From Exilibacterium sp. (GTDB taxonomy: Bacteria; Pseudomonadota; Gammaproteobacteria; Pseudomonadales; Cellvibrionaceae): a stretch of 64,000 nt of DNA. The stretch's first letter is position 1. The number at the start of each line of letters is the position of its first letter. The stretch is from contig JANQMH010000017.1 of the NCBI GenBank assembly GCA_028280195.1, positions 1-64,000 on the forward strand. The letters run 5' to 3'. Positions 8,409 to 16,853 of the stretch are shown one piece after another. Made by a program: the position numbers and the translations under genes. The notes under the pieces were generated by a model. That model was not told the origin of the DNA. It saw only the letters and a list, made by a program, of their open reading frames with translations, and did not search any database.

Positions 8409-9491
8409 TCAGCGGCTGAGGCGGTGAACGAAGCCGTTGGATGCCACCGCATAGTACTGCCCCTGTACCTCCCCGAAGGCCACCGCCACCACCGCTGCGC
8501 TGGTCGGCTTCCAGGCATCGCGTTTGGGCAGGCGCCATCTGGCCAGTTGCTGCAGCGACGCGGTACTCCATAGCTGCACCACCTGGTCCGGGCGCCCGGT
8601 GATGATTTCCTTGCCGCCGGCACTGAAGCGCGCGGCGGTAAACCGCATGCCGCGGCGCAGATCCTCCGCTGCCAGCGGTATCTCACCGAGAATATCGCCG
8701 TTGCGGGTATCCCACAGCAGCGCGCGGTCGTACTTGGCGGCCGACAGCGCCAGCTTGCCGTCGGCACTGAGTGCCACCAGTTGTACGTCGTCCCGATGCT
8801 GTACGCGTTGCAGAGCTTTGGTCTGGCGGCCGTCGGGACCGGCCTGAAGATCCCAGAAAACCGCCGTATAGTCCTCCGACCCGGTCAGGGCATAGCGCCC
8901 GCTCTCGCTCAGATCGACGCTGCGCACCCGGTTCTGGTGTGTCAGTGTGCGTTGAATTTTGCCGTTTATCACATCGAACAGTACCGCCGAGTGATCGGCC
9001 AGCCCCAGCAGCGCATAGCGGCCCTTGTTGGTCAGGGCTATTGACAGGACCTCGCCCGGCGAGGTCCAGAAGCGCTCCGCCTGGCCCTGTTGCGGGCCCC
9101 CCTCCCTGCCCGGTTTCAGCGACCACAGCACCAGCGTGTGCGGGCCTGCGGTGAGGGCGAAGTCGCCGTCGGGGGAAAAGTCGGCACTGAGGATGGTAGT
9201 GGTCTCGCCGTCGCGGTGGTTCCAGTTGAACTGGCGCTCGCCGTCGCCGGTGCTCCACAGGCTGCCGCCGTGATGGATGGAGCCGATGGCCGCGTAGCGA
9301 CCATCGTCGGAGAGCGCGGCGCCGTGAACCCCCTTGGCCGCCACCTCGAAACTGTGGCTGGGCCCGCTGCCGCCATCACAGCCTGCCAGCATCGCGGCCA
9401 GTATCAGCGGCGCTGTCCATCTCGGTGGCGCGGGGTAGACACAGGCTGGTGTAGCCTGTCTTGGCTCGGCGGCCCGGGCGCGCGGTCTCAC
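8409..9491 (-). CDS. WD40-repeat lipoprotein
   Basis: A 360-residue secreted beta-propeller candidate. A hydrophobic stretch ends in the lipobox MLAGC near residue 38. The rest is about six or seven WD40-like blades, each with a D-G-R/K-A-L/A core and a closing L/F-W-D/S (GSLWSTGDG, LVLWSLKPG, AVFWDLQAG, ALLWDTRNG, VQLWSTASL). The GTG start is uncertain because the N-terminal about 20 residues are unusually long and Arg-rich. It starts 11 bp downstream of rsd on the same strand and may be co-transcribed with it. No partner protein is known. Confidence 0.8.
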   Translation of the reverse strand: MRPRARAAEPRQATPACVYPAPPRWTAPLILAAMLAGCDGGSGPSHSFEVAAKGVHGAALSDDGRYAAIGSIHHGGSLWSTGDGERQFNWNHRDGETTTILSADFSPDGDFALTAGPHTLVLWSLKPGREGGPQQGQAERFWTSPGEVLSIALTNKGRYALLGLADHSAVLFDVINGKIQRTLTHQNRVRSVDLSESGRYALTGSEDYTAVFWDLQAGPDGRQTKALQRVQHRDDVQLVALSADGKLALSAAKYDRALLWDTRNGDILGEIPLAAEDLRRGMRFTAARFSAGGKEIITGRPDQVVQLWSTASLQQLARWRLPKRDAWKPTSAAVVAVAFGEVQGQYYAVASNGFVHRLSR

Positions 9492-9502
9492 TGGCGGCCG
9501 GA

Positions 9503-9967
9503 TCAGGTCACCAGACCTTTATGGGCGACATGCAGTACCGCGATCATGCGGTCCTCAGCCTCGAAACGGGTTTCGAGTTCTTCGCCCAGCAGCGACAGAT
9601 CCCTGCCGAGACTGGCCAGATCATCGGTCTCCTGGTATTTGTCGTTGAAATCGAGCACGAATTCAGTGGTTTTGTCGATATTGCCGTACAGCTCCGCAGC
9701 CTCTCTGAGTGCCTCGTCATTATTGAATTCCCGGCCCTCGCGCATCAGTTGGTTATAGACCTCGAAGTGTCCCGCCGAGACATAGTCGACCATAATCTGG
9801 CACAGGCGCTGCAGTTTTTTGCCCTGCTCGGTATCGCCTTCGCTGCCAGCTGCGGAAGAGAGACTGCAGTAGAGCACCAGCATGTCCTGGCGCTCCTGAA
9901 GCCAGCGGTCGATAATCTCGCTGACCCCACCCCAACGTTCTTTTGCAGATTCGCAGTTCTCTAGCAT
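9503..9967 (-). CDS. rsd: Rsd/AlgQ anti-RNA polymerase sigma 70 factor
   Basis: A 154-residue helical protein beginning MLENCESAKERWGG, the conserved start of the Rsd/AlgQ family. It also has IDRWLQERQDMLVLYCSL, KLQRLCQIMVDYVSAGHFEVY and the C-terminal GEELETRFEAEDRMI. Rsd binds region 4 of sigma 70 and shifts RNA polymerase toward alternative sigma factors in stationary phase; in Pseudomonas AlgQ influences alginate and siderophore genes. Length is normal. It sits between a DsbB gene and the AlgP-like region, as in Pseudomonas. Confidence 0.93.
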   Translation of the reverse strand: MLENCESAKERWGGVSEIIDRWLQERQDMLVLYCSLSSAAGSEGDTEQGKKLQRLCQIMVDYVSAGHFEVYNQLMREGREFNNDEALREAAELYGNIDKTTEFVLDFNDKYQETDDLASLGRDLSLLGEELETRFEAEDRMIAVLHVAHKGLVT

Positions 9968-10236
9968 TGAATAACATCCCGATCGTAATACTGGCGATAG
10001 TCACTGTCTGTACGCCGGTGTTCTGTCTCACCGGTGTTTGTGCGCCATTTTGGCAGCGGGGCCGGACCCGATAAGCGAAAATTTGCGACACAAGCAACAC
10101 AAATAGTGTCGACAGGCTCTAATTGCCAAGATAGGTGATCTGCATTATCTCGGCAAGGCAAAACTCGTTTTTGCGGGAAAAAAGCTGCGGGCCGCGATCT
10201 GCTGCGGTACTTGCCCGGCACTGTGGCCGGGCCGGG
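9968..10236. other. Intergenic region upstream of rsd
   Basis: Roughly 270 bases between dsbB and rsd, both on the minus strand. No supported open frame. It presumably carries the rsd promoter; short GTGTTTGTG/CACCGG words recur but I see no convincing operator or terminator. Confidence 0.4.
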
Positions 10237-10719
10237 TCAACGCCGCAGTAACTGCCACAAATTGATGATGATCAGGCCCACAAAAGCCACCAGCGTCCAG
10301 CCGGGCAGACTGATGCCGAGGAAGTTCCACAGCACTTCGGCACAGTTGCCATCGCCGGCCAGCAGCACATCCAGCGCCTCTGTCAGCGGCAGGGTTTCGA
10401 GGATATAGTCCAGGCTCGGCCCGCAGGCCGGCTGCTGGTCCTCCGGCAGGCTCTGCAGCCACACATGGCGGGCGGCAAACCCGGCGCCGGCGCCGGCGGC
10501 CAGTACGCCGGCCGCGGCAAAGGCCCGCCGCCCGGCCGTCCCGGGGTTGAGCAGGTAGGCAGCCAGCGCCACCACGCCTGCGGCTATGACGAAAATGCGT
10601 TGGGTGACGCACAGGGCGCAGGGCAGCATATGCATGAAGTATTGCATATACAGGGCAATCAAGATTAGCCCGCAACAGCCGAGAAATACAATGAGGTTGG
10701 TCAATCGAATACCGGGCAC
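10237..10719 (-). CDS. dsbB: DsbB-family disulfide bond formation protein
   Basis: A 160-residue four-helix inner-membrane quinone reductase that reoxidises DsbA. The first periplasmic loop has the CALC redox pair (Cys34, Cys37) in MLPCALCVTQR; the second loop has another Cys pair (PACGPSL and DGNCAEVLW). Membrane segments flank these loops. Length is typical. The Pseudomonas counterpart beside algQ is named DsbH; whether this is the main DsbB or that paralogue cannot be told here. Confidence 0.9.
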   Translation of the reverse strand: MPGIRLTNLIVFLGCCGLILIALYMQYFMHMLPCALCVTQRIFVIAAGVVALAAYLLNPGTAGRRAFAAAGVLAAGAGAGFAARHVWLQSLPEDQQPACGPSLDYILETLPLTEALDVLLAGDGNCAEVLWNFLGISLPGWTLVAFVGLIIINLWQLLRR

Positions 10720-10903
10720 AGCTATTTTCCTCAGCCAGCTTTCTCAGGAACCGGGCAGTTACACTAGGTGAATTGGGCGCTTAACTCAAGCCTTCGATGG
10801 CGCCAGTGGCAACTTCAGTCACGCCAGTGGGGCGGCAACTAGAGGCCGTGTGTAAATGAGGCTATGCTTGCGTGCGGCAGCTTATGAAGAAAAGAGGTTC
10901 ACA

Positions 10904-11353
10904 GTGACGTTTTTACCGCGCCGCCGGGTGCTATTCGCTCTGTTATTGTCGGTGTCGTTTTGCGCCGGTTACCCTGTATCACCGGCCTATGCCCAGGAGG
11001 AGGCCGAAGAGGCGGCCGGGCAGGACAGGGGCCGGCCGATATACATCCCGCTGAAGCCGCCGTTTGTGGTCAATTACGGCGGCAAAGGGCGGCTCAGATA
11101 TCTGCGCGCCGAGCTGTCGGTGCGGGTGGGCAATATCAGTGCCGCCAACTCCATCAGGCACCACATGCCCTTTATTCGCAATAACCTGGTGCTGCTGTTC
11201 AGCAGGCAGAAGGAGGAGGATATCGATACCCAGGAGGGCAAGGAGATGCTGCGCCTGGCGGCGCTCGAGGAGATTCGCTCCATCGTCGAGGCCGAAGACG
11301 GCGGCGAGGGTATTATCGATCTGTATTTCAACAACTTTGTTATCCAGAAGTGA
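10904..11353 (+). CDS. FliL-like exported protein
   Basis: About 149 residues: a signal or anchor segment (VLFALLLSVSFCAGYPVSPAYA), an acidic linker, then a FliL-type core with IYIPLKPPFVVNYGGKGRLRYLRAELSVRV and the C-terminal IVEAEDGGEGIIDLYFNNFVIQ. FliL binds the flagellar stator in the periplasm, but stand-alone FliL-like genes such as this also occur away from flagellar operons, and no flagellar gene is in the window. GTG 10904 with AGAGG six bases upstream was preferred over ATG 10856. Distinct physiological role unknown. Confidence 0.78.
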   Translation: MTFLPRRRVLFALLLSVSFCAGYPVSPAYAQEEAEEAAGQDRGRPIYIPLKPPFVVNYGGKGRLRYLRAELSVRVGNISAANSIRHHMPFIRNNLVLLFSRQKEEDIDTQEGKEMLRLAALEEIRSIVEAEDGGEGIIDLYFNNFVIQK

Positions 11354-11450
11354 GCCCGCGCAGGGGGCCTTTGACAAAGTCGCCCGGGAAACCGCCGATC
11401 TTCATCGCTACCGCCGGGCCCGACAATAGCTGCTGGGCGAGATAGTTCAT

Positions 11451-13037
11451 TCAGTCGCAGTAGTGGTACTGGGCGTAGAAACGCTGCAGGTAGTCCGGGA
11501 AGTCCATGCTGTCGGCCGCTTCCACCGCCGCCTGTTTCTGTAGCGACGTGGCCGCCATGGCGCGGAAACGCGACTCGGTGGGGCGATCCAGGCCGGTGCC
11601 GGACAGGGTCTCGCTGTGGGCGATGGCCCAGTCCATTGCCAGGCGGAAAAACGTGACCCCCTGTTCGCGCATATCGTGCAGAATGCGCGCCGACGGCGTC
11701 AGCTCCGCATCGGCAATTTTTGCCTGCTGCCGGCGCAGCGAAGTGATATGGGCATCGGATCCGTTGGCCGTATCCAGTAGCTCGGCCACCGGCTCCAGCT
11801 CCTGCAGCAGTGCCGCGCCCCAGTCGCGCATGGAGGTTTCAGCGCCGCCGGCCAGCAGCTGCAGCTGCGGGTCGCGCCCCTGATAGACAATGCGCTTTTG
11901 ATTCTCCTGGATATGCCGGTACTCGTTGTCGTCGGTTTCGGGGCTGTCCTGCAACAGGCAGTACAGCAGGAAGGTGTCGAGAAAGTGGATCTGCTCGGCA
12001 CTGATGCCCAGCGGCTCGTAGGGGTTCAGATCGACACAGCGCACTTCGATATATTCCACCCCCCGATGGTACAGGGCGCCCAGCGCCGTCTCGCCGGAGT
12101 GTGTGGTGCGCTTGGGGCGGATACTGCTGTAGAACTCGTTTTCGATCTGCAGCAGGCCGGTATTGAGCTGCCGGTAGTTGCCGCTGTCGTTTTTGAGGCC
12201 GATGGCCTGATAAGCGGGATGCGGTTTGGTAATGGCGCCGCACAGCGTATGCAGATAGGTATCGAGGTCGTTATAGTTCACAACCAGCGCTTCCTGAGCG
12301 CTGCTCTGGTAGCCCAGATCGCCCATGCGCAGGGAGGTGGCGTAGGGTGTATGCAGGCTGTATTCATCGCTGCCGAAAGGCACCAGACTGTGGGCGCGGT
12401 CGCGGACGAAGCTGCGGCACACCGCCGGCGAGGCGCCGAACAGATAGATCAGCAGCCAGTAGTAGCGGCGGAAATTGCGGATCATGTCGAAATAGCGCCG
12501 CGTCTTGAAAGCCTGCAGCTCCGCCATGCTGTTTTCCTGGTGGTGGAGAAAAGCCCAGAATGCACTCGGTACCGAGAAGTTGTAATGAATGCCGGCAATG
12601 GTCTGCATCAGGCGGCCGTAGCGGTTGCCCAGGCCGCAGCGGTAAGCGGTTTTCATGCGCCCGACGTTGGAGCTGCCGTACCTGGCCACCGGAATGTCGG
12701 CGTCGTCGCTGAGCATGCAGGGCATACTGGAGACCCAGAGGTATTCGTTTTCCAGCTTTTGGTAGGTGAAGCGGTGGATATTGTCCAGGTGCGCCAGCAC
12801 CTCGTCGACCCGGTGAGACGGCGGTGTAATGAACTCCAGCAGCGCCTCGCTGAAATCGGTGGTGATCTGCGGATGGGTCAGCGCCGAACCCAGCGCCTGC
12901 GGGTGTGGCGTCTGCGCCAGCTTTCCCTGCGGCGTAATGCGCAGGCTTTCCTTTTCGATACCGCGCAGGATGCCGGTGATCAGCGGTGTATTGGCCGGCG
13001 CGGCCAGCGACGATAGCAGGGAGTGGCGCAGTGACAA
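11451..13037 (-). CDS. gshA: Glutamate-cysteine ligase
   Basis: First enzyme of glutathione synthesis, joining glutamate to cysteine with ATP in the cytoplasm. The family start is clear: GILRGIEKESLRITPQGKLA, then HPQALGSALTHPQITTDFSEALLEFITPP, both class 1 proteobacterial GshA motifs. Later FLHHQENSMAELQ and YIEVRCVDLNPYEPLGIS match the active-site region. TTG at 13037 is preferred because GAGGAG lies 6 bases upstream and the length (528 aa) is close to E. coli GshA (518); an in-frame ATG at 13097 would overlap the upstream gene by 50 bp. Confidence 0.93.
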   Translation of the reverse strand: MSLRHSLLSSLAAPANTPLITGILRGIEKESLRITPQGKLAQTPHPQALGSALTHPQITTDFSEALLEFITPPSHRVDEVLAHLDNIHRFTYQKLENEYLWVSSMPCMLSDDADIPVARYGSSNVGRMKTAYRCGLGNRYGRLMQTIAGIHYNFSVPSAFWAFLHHQENSMAELQAFKTRRYFDMIRNFRRYYWLLIYLFGASPAVCRSFVRDRAHSLVPFGSDEYSLHTPYATSLRMGDLGYQSSAQEALVVNYNDLDTYLHTLCGAITKPHPAYQAIGLKNDSGNYRQLNTGLLQIENEFYSSIRPKRTTHSGETALGALYHRGVEYIEVRCVDLNPYEPLGISAEQIHFLDTFLLYCLLQDSPETDDNEYRHIQENQKRIVYQGRDPQLQLLAGGAETSMRDWGAALLQELEPVAELLDTANGSDAHITSLRRQQAKIADAELTPSARILHDMREQGVTFFRLAMDWAIAHSETLSGTGLDRPTESRFRAMAATSLQKQAAVEAADSMDFPDYLQRFYAQYHYCD

Positions 13038-13047
13038 GTGGAGCTCC

Positions 13048-13407
13048 TCATTCCGTCTCAAATAGCGGCTCTGCGAAAGGTGTCTCATTTCTTTCACAAT
13101 TGGCCTCTAGACTGGCCTGCCTTGATTCTGCACACTGCTTGTCAGGGCCGTGACCGGCGGCGGAGTCGGCGTCGAGGGGCGCCAGCTGGTCTGCGGCAAT
13201 CAGCGGCAGGCCGCGCTCGCTTACCTCGCAGGCCAGTATTTTTATACGTTGATTGTAGTCCTTGGCATTGACCTCGAACATTTGGTTCAGGGCTTCATCT
13301 TTGTGGGATGTTTTGTAGAGACTGGCCGCATCGCGTCCGTCGACCCACTCGTTCTGCTTGCTGAGAAACTGCTGTTGCTGGTTTTGAAGAATGAAAACCT
13401 GGCTCAT
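13048..13407 (-). CDS. Conserved hypothetical protein upstream of gshA
   Basis: A 119-residue soluble, Gln/Asn-rich and acidic protein beginning MSQVFILQNQQQQFLSKQNEWVDGRD. The N-terminal 70 residues (ASLYKTSHKDEALNQMFEVNAKDYNQRI, then ACEVSERGLPLI) look conserved and structured; the C-terminal 40 residues are low-complexity. No signal peptide or membrane segment. ATG 13407 was chosen because everything upstream in this frame is Arg/Pro-rich and unlike a protein. It ends 10 bp before gshA, so the two are likely an operon. I do not recognise the family with certainty. Confidence 0.65.
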   Translation of the reverse strand: MSQVFILQNQQQQFLSKQNEWVDGRDAASLYKTSHKDEALNQMFEVNAKDYNQRIKILACEVSERGLPLIAADQLAPLDADSAAGHGPDKQCAESRQASLEANCERNETPFAEPLFETE

Positions 13408-13793
13408 AGTACCTTTGGACATACCCTCTATGGTTGACGCTGTGGTTGACGCGCGCGCCAGGCGCCGGCTGCCGGCGGCCCCGATGGCGGGCACGGCTGT
13501 ATATGGTCGCGGAGTGTACCTGGAAAACAGATTAGTCGATAGTCCGCGCCGGCGCCGCCCGGGCCCGGCCGGCAACCGCCTGATTTTCTTCCGGAGACTG
13601 GGGAAACGTCGCGGCAACTGGTAAAAAAATGTGGTATTAGAGTATATTGCATGACGTTTTTGTGAAATAGCATTAACAAGGGATATTTGCTTGTGTGGTG
13701 CGGTGACAAATGCCCAAATCCGGGGTCAGAAGTAGTCCTCCTTCCCGCTTCAAAATGGGTTGGTAAATAATAATGGTGACGGGGTAACGAGTT
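13408..13793. other. Intergenic region upstream of the gsp operon
   Basis: About 385 bases between divergently transcribed genes. The left half is GC-rich, with overlapping GCCGGC palindromes; the right half (13620-13700) is AT-rich and likely holds the gsp promoter. No confident -35/-10 pair and no gene was found. Confidence 0.4.
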
Positions 13794-14762
13794 GTGACAC
13801 TGAAGGGAATGGCAGCCAGCCCGCTGGCGCATTCCACCATCCAGCAATTACATCGCGCCCTGGCCGTGCTGCAGCGGCTGCCGGTGGTCTGGTGGCGCCA
13901 GTTGTGCCTGGCGCTGCTGGCGCTGTGGCTGTGCCACAGCCTGGCGCAGTTGTTCTGGCTGCTGATGCCCGAGCCCGAGCTGAAGGCGCCGGATGCGGCG
14001 CTGACACCGGTTGCCAGCGCAGATGGCGACAGCGCCCTGGTCGGCGTCGATATCGAGGCGCTGAAAGCCTCGAATCTGTTTGGCGAGGTTTCTAAAGAAG
14101 CGGAAACACCGGTTGTCGAGCCAACGGTGAAGCCCGAGATTCTCGCCGCCGAGGAAACCCGCCTGAGCCTGACCCTGGTCGGCGTGGTTGCCAGCAGCGA
14201 TCCCAAATCGGCGCGCGCCATCATCGCCGATGCCCGCGAACAGGCGATCTACTTCATCGACGACGAGCTGCCCGTCGGGCAGAGGGTCAAGCTGGCCAAG
14301 GTGATGGCCAAGCAGGTGATTCTCAACAACAACGGCCGCTATGAGTCGCTGTCGCTGTTCGACGATAGCCGCCCGGGGCTCAACCGCGGCGCCGGCGCAC
14401 CGCGCACCGCCAGTGCGCCGCGCCAGCGCCCCACCGTGAGTCGCGCGCGCTCGGTGCCGTCCAGCGCCCAGGCCGCCCAGCAGACCCTAGCGGATGTGAT
14501 GAAAGTCAGTATCGTGCGCGAGGGCGGCGAGGTCAAAGGCTATAAGATCCGCCCCGGCCGCAACCGCGCAGCGTTCCAGCGGCTGGGCCTGCAGACCAAC
14601 GACGTCGTCACCTCCGTCAACGGCGTCACCCTCGACAGCTCCAGCAAGGCCATGGATGTCTATAGAACCATGAAGGGCAGAACCACCGCACAACTTGAAA
14701 TTCAACGCGACGGCGAAGTTCTCACTGTCGATGTCGATCTGGATTTGGCTGAAGACGACTAA
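13794..14762 (+). CDS. gspC: Type II secretion protein GspC
   Basis: A 322-residue inner-membrane clamp protein. It has a short cytoplasmic N-terminus, one membrane helix (about residues 35-57, WRQLCLALLALWLCHSL), a periplasmic homology region (about 100-190: ETRLSLTLVGVVAS, AIIADAREQAIYFIDDELP), a basic linker, and a C-terminal PDZ-like domain (about 240-318: RPGRNRAAFQRLGLQTNDVVTSVNGV). GspC links the inner-membrane platform to the GspD secretin and helps select substrates. The GTG start is weakly supported. It is first of a 12-gene operon. Confidence 0.93.
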   Translation: MTLKGMAASPLAHSTIQQLHRALAVLQRLPVVWWRQLCLALLALWLCHSLAQLFWLLMPEPELKAPDAALTPVASADGDSALVGVDIEALKASNLFGEVSKEAETPVVEPTVKPEILAAEETRLSLTLVGVVASSDPKSARAIIADAREQAIYFIDDELPVGQRVKLAKVMAKQVILNNNGRYESLSLFDDSRPGLNRGAGAPRTASAPRQRPTVSRARSVPSSAQAAQQTLADVMKVSIVREGGEVKGYKIRPGRNRAAFQRLGLQTNDVVTSVNGVTLDSSSKAMDVYRTMKGRTTAQLEIQRDGEVLTVDVDLDLAEDD

Positions 14763-14765
14763 CCC

Positions 14766-16850
14766 ATGAAGCAGGCGTTTTTACACACGTTTTTACCCAC
14801 TATGAGCAAACAGTTTACCGGGCTGCTGAAAGGCCTGCTGGCGGTTGTGTGCCTGGTATCGCTGAGCGTGTCAGCGGCGGAGCAGACCTGGACGGTCAAC
14901 TTCAACGACTCCGATATCGGCGAGGTGATCAAGTTTGTCGCCGACGCCAGCGGCCGCACCATCATCATCGATCCGCGGGTCAAGGGCCGGGTCAAGGTGA
15001 TTTCCGCCGCGCCCCTCAATGGTGAAGCGCTTTACGACCTGTTTCTCTCGGTGCTCGAAGTGCACGGCTTTGCCGCCGTTGCCGTCGGCGATGTGGTGCG
15101 CATCGTACCGCGCAAGGAGCCGCGGCAGATGCCGGTGGAGGTGATGCCACCGAGGAACGTCGGCAACAATGTCTACATTACCGATGTCATTCAGCTCGAC
15201 AATGTGGCGGCGGTCAAGGTGCTGCCGGTGCTGCGGCCGCTGGTGCCCCAGCACGCCCACCTGGCGGCCTATGATCCCAGCAACTCCATTATCGTTTCCG
15301 ACACTGCCGCCAATATCAAGCGGCTGCGGCAGATAATCGACCGCATCGACCGCTCGGCGATAGCCACCACCGAGCTGGTGCCGCTGGAGCACGCCCAGGC
15401 CGAGGAAATCGTGCGCATCCTCAAGGAATTGGAGAACAAAGATGCCGGCAAGGGCGCGCCCTCGGCGAAGCTGCTGCTGGTGGCCGACAAGCGCACCAAC
15501 GCGGTACTGGTCAGCGGCGACGCCCTGCAGCGCGAGCGCGCCAAGGATTTGATTGCGCGGCTCGACCAGCCGCAGCAGCAGGCGGGCAATGTCAGGGTGG
15601 TCTATCTGGAGTACGCCGACGCCGAGCAGGTGGCCGAGGTGCTGGGCAAGGTATTGCAGAGTCTGGGCAAGGTCGGCACGGGCGACAAAGGCAATAATGT
15701 TGCCAGCAGTGCCTCGGTGGAGGCCGATACGGAAACCAACGCGCTGTTGATCACCGCAGATGTGGCGGTACTGCCGACCCTGCTGGCGGTGGTCGAAAAA
15801 CTGGATATTCGCCGCGCCCAGGTGCTGGTCGAGGCGATTATCGTCGAACTCGAAGGCGACGACGACGAGGCATTGGGCATACAGTGGCTGTTCCAGAGCG
15901 ACAGCGGCGGGATCGGCGCCTCCTCCCTCGGCGACGGTATCCTCGGCAGTGTCGCGGCCGGTATTCTCGGTACCGAGGAGACCAACCGCTTCGACGAAGA
16001 CGGCAACCTGATCGAGAGCACTTCCACCACCAACGAGGCGGAACTGGGGTCGGCACTGGCGGGCAACCGCGGGCAATTGTTCGGTGTCGGCAAACAGACC
16101 GATAACAGCAGTTTCCTGGTGTTGTTGAACGCGCTGGAACAGCATACCGGCTCCAATATCCTCTCCACGCCGAACCTGCTGACCATGGACAATCACGAGG
16201 CCACCATCACCGTCGGCCAGAATGTGCCCTTCGTCACCGGCTCCTTTTCCAGCACCGGCAATGCCAGCACCCCGCAAAACCCCTTCCAGACCATCGAGCG
16301 GCAAAATGTCGGTATTACGCTGACGGTGACGCCCCAGGTCAACGAGGGCGACAGTGTGGTGCTGACCATCGTGCAGGAGGTTTCCAGCCTCACCGGCGCC
16401 ACCGTGCAGGCCTCGGACGTGATTACCAATGAGCGCAAAATAGAGACCCAGGTCATGGCCAAAGACGGCGAAATCGTGGTCTTGGGCGGCCTGATAAGAG
16501 ATAACTTCCAGGAATCCAAACAGCGCGTTCCCTTCCTCGGGAGTATTCCGGGATTGGGCCGGCTGTTTCGCAATGAATCCTCCAATGTATCGAAAACCAA
16601 CCTGGTGGTATTTATCCGCCCCACCGTGATTCGCAGCGAAAAGGATCTCACCGGCGCCACCGCGGAGAAATACCGTTATATCCGCCAGGAGCAGATGCGC
16701 CTGCGCGGGCTCGGCGGAAAGGACCCCGAAGACAGCCTGCTGCCGCTGCTGCCGGAATGGCCCGGGGATGCAGACGAGGCCGATACCACTTCCGGCGGCG
16801 ATGAATCCGGCGCCGGGCAATCCGAGTTGGAAGCAACCGAAAGAGGCTAA
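14766..16850 (+). CDS. gspD: Type II secretion outer-membrane secretin GspD
   Basis: A 694-residue secretin forming the outer-membrane gate. A signal peptide runs to about residue 38. The N0 domain (WTVNFNDSDIGEVIKFVADASG) is followed by N1-N3 repeats, with the VRVVYLEYADAEQVAEVLGKVL element. The secretin domain covers roughly 350-620, including VPFVTGSFSSTGN, VGITLTVTPQVNEGD and LGGLIRDNFQ. The acidic Ser/Gly tail of about 60 residues is longer than needed for the pore and may contact a pilotin; no GspS gene is present. An alternative start is ATG 14802. Confidence 0.96.
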   Translation: MKQAFLHTFLPTMSKQFTGLLKGLLAVVCLVSLSVSAAEQTWTVNFNDSDIGEVIKFVADASGRTIIIDPRVKGRVKVISAAPLNGEALYDLFLSVLEVHGFAAVAVGDVVRIVPRKEPRQMPVEVMPPRNVGNNVYITDVIQLDNVAAVKVLPVLRPLVPQHAHLAAYDPSNSIIVSDTAANIKRLRQIIDRIDRSAIATTELVPLEHAQAEEIVRILKELENKDAGKGAPSAKLLLVADKRTNAVLVSGDALQRERAKDLIARLDQPQQQAGNVRVVYLEYADAEQVAEVLGKVLQSLGKVGTGDKGNNVASSASVEADTETNALLITADVAVLPTLLAVVEKLDIRRAQVLVEAIIVELEGDDDEALGIQWLFQSDSGGIGASSLGDGILGSVAAGILGTEETNRFDEDGNLIESTSTTNEAELGSALAGNRGQLFGVGKQTDNSSFLVLLNALEQHTGSNILSTPNLLTMDNHEATITVGQNVPFVTGSFSSTGNASTPQNPFQTIERQNVGITLTVTPQVNEGDSVVLTIVQEVSSLTGATVQASDVITNERKIETQVMAKDGEIVVLGGLIRDNFQESKQRVPFLGSIPGLGRLFRNESSNVSKTNLVVFIRPTVIRSEKDLTGATAEKYRYIRQEQMRLRGLGGKDPEDSLLPLLPEWPGDADEADTTSGGDESGAGQSELEATERG

Positions 16851-16853
16851 ACC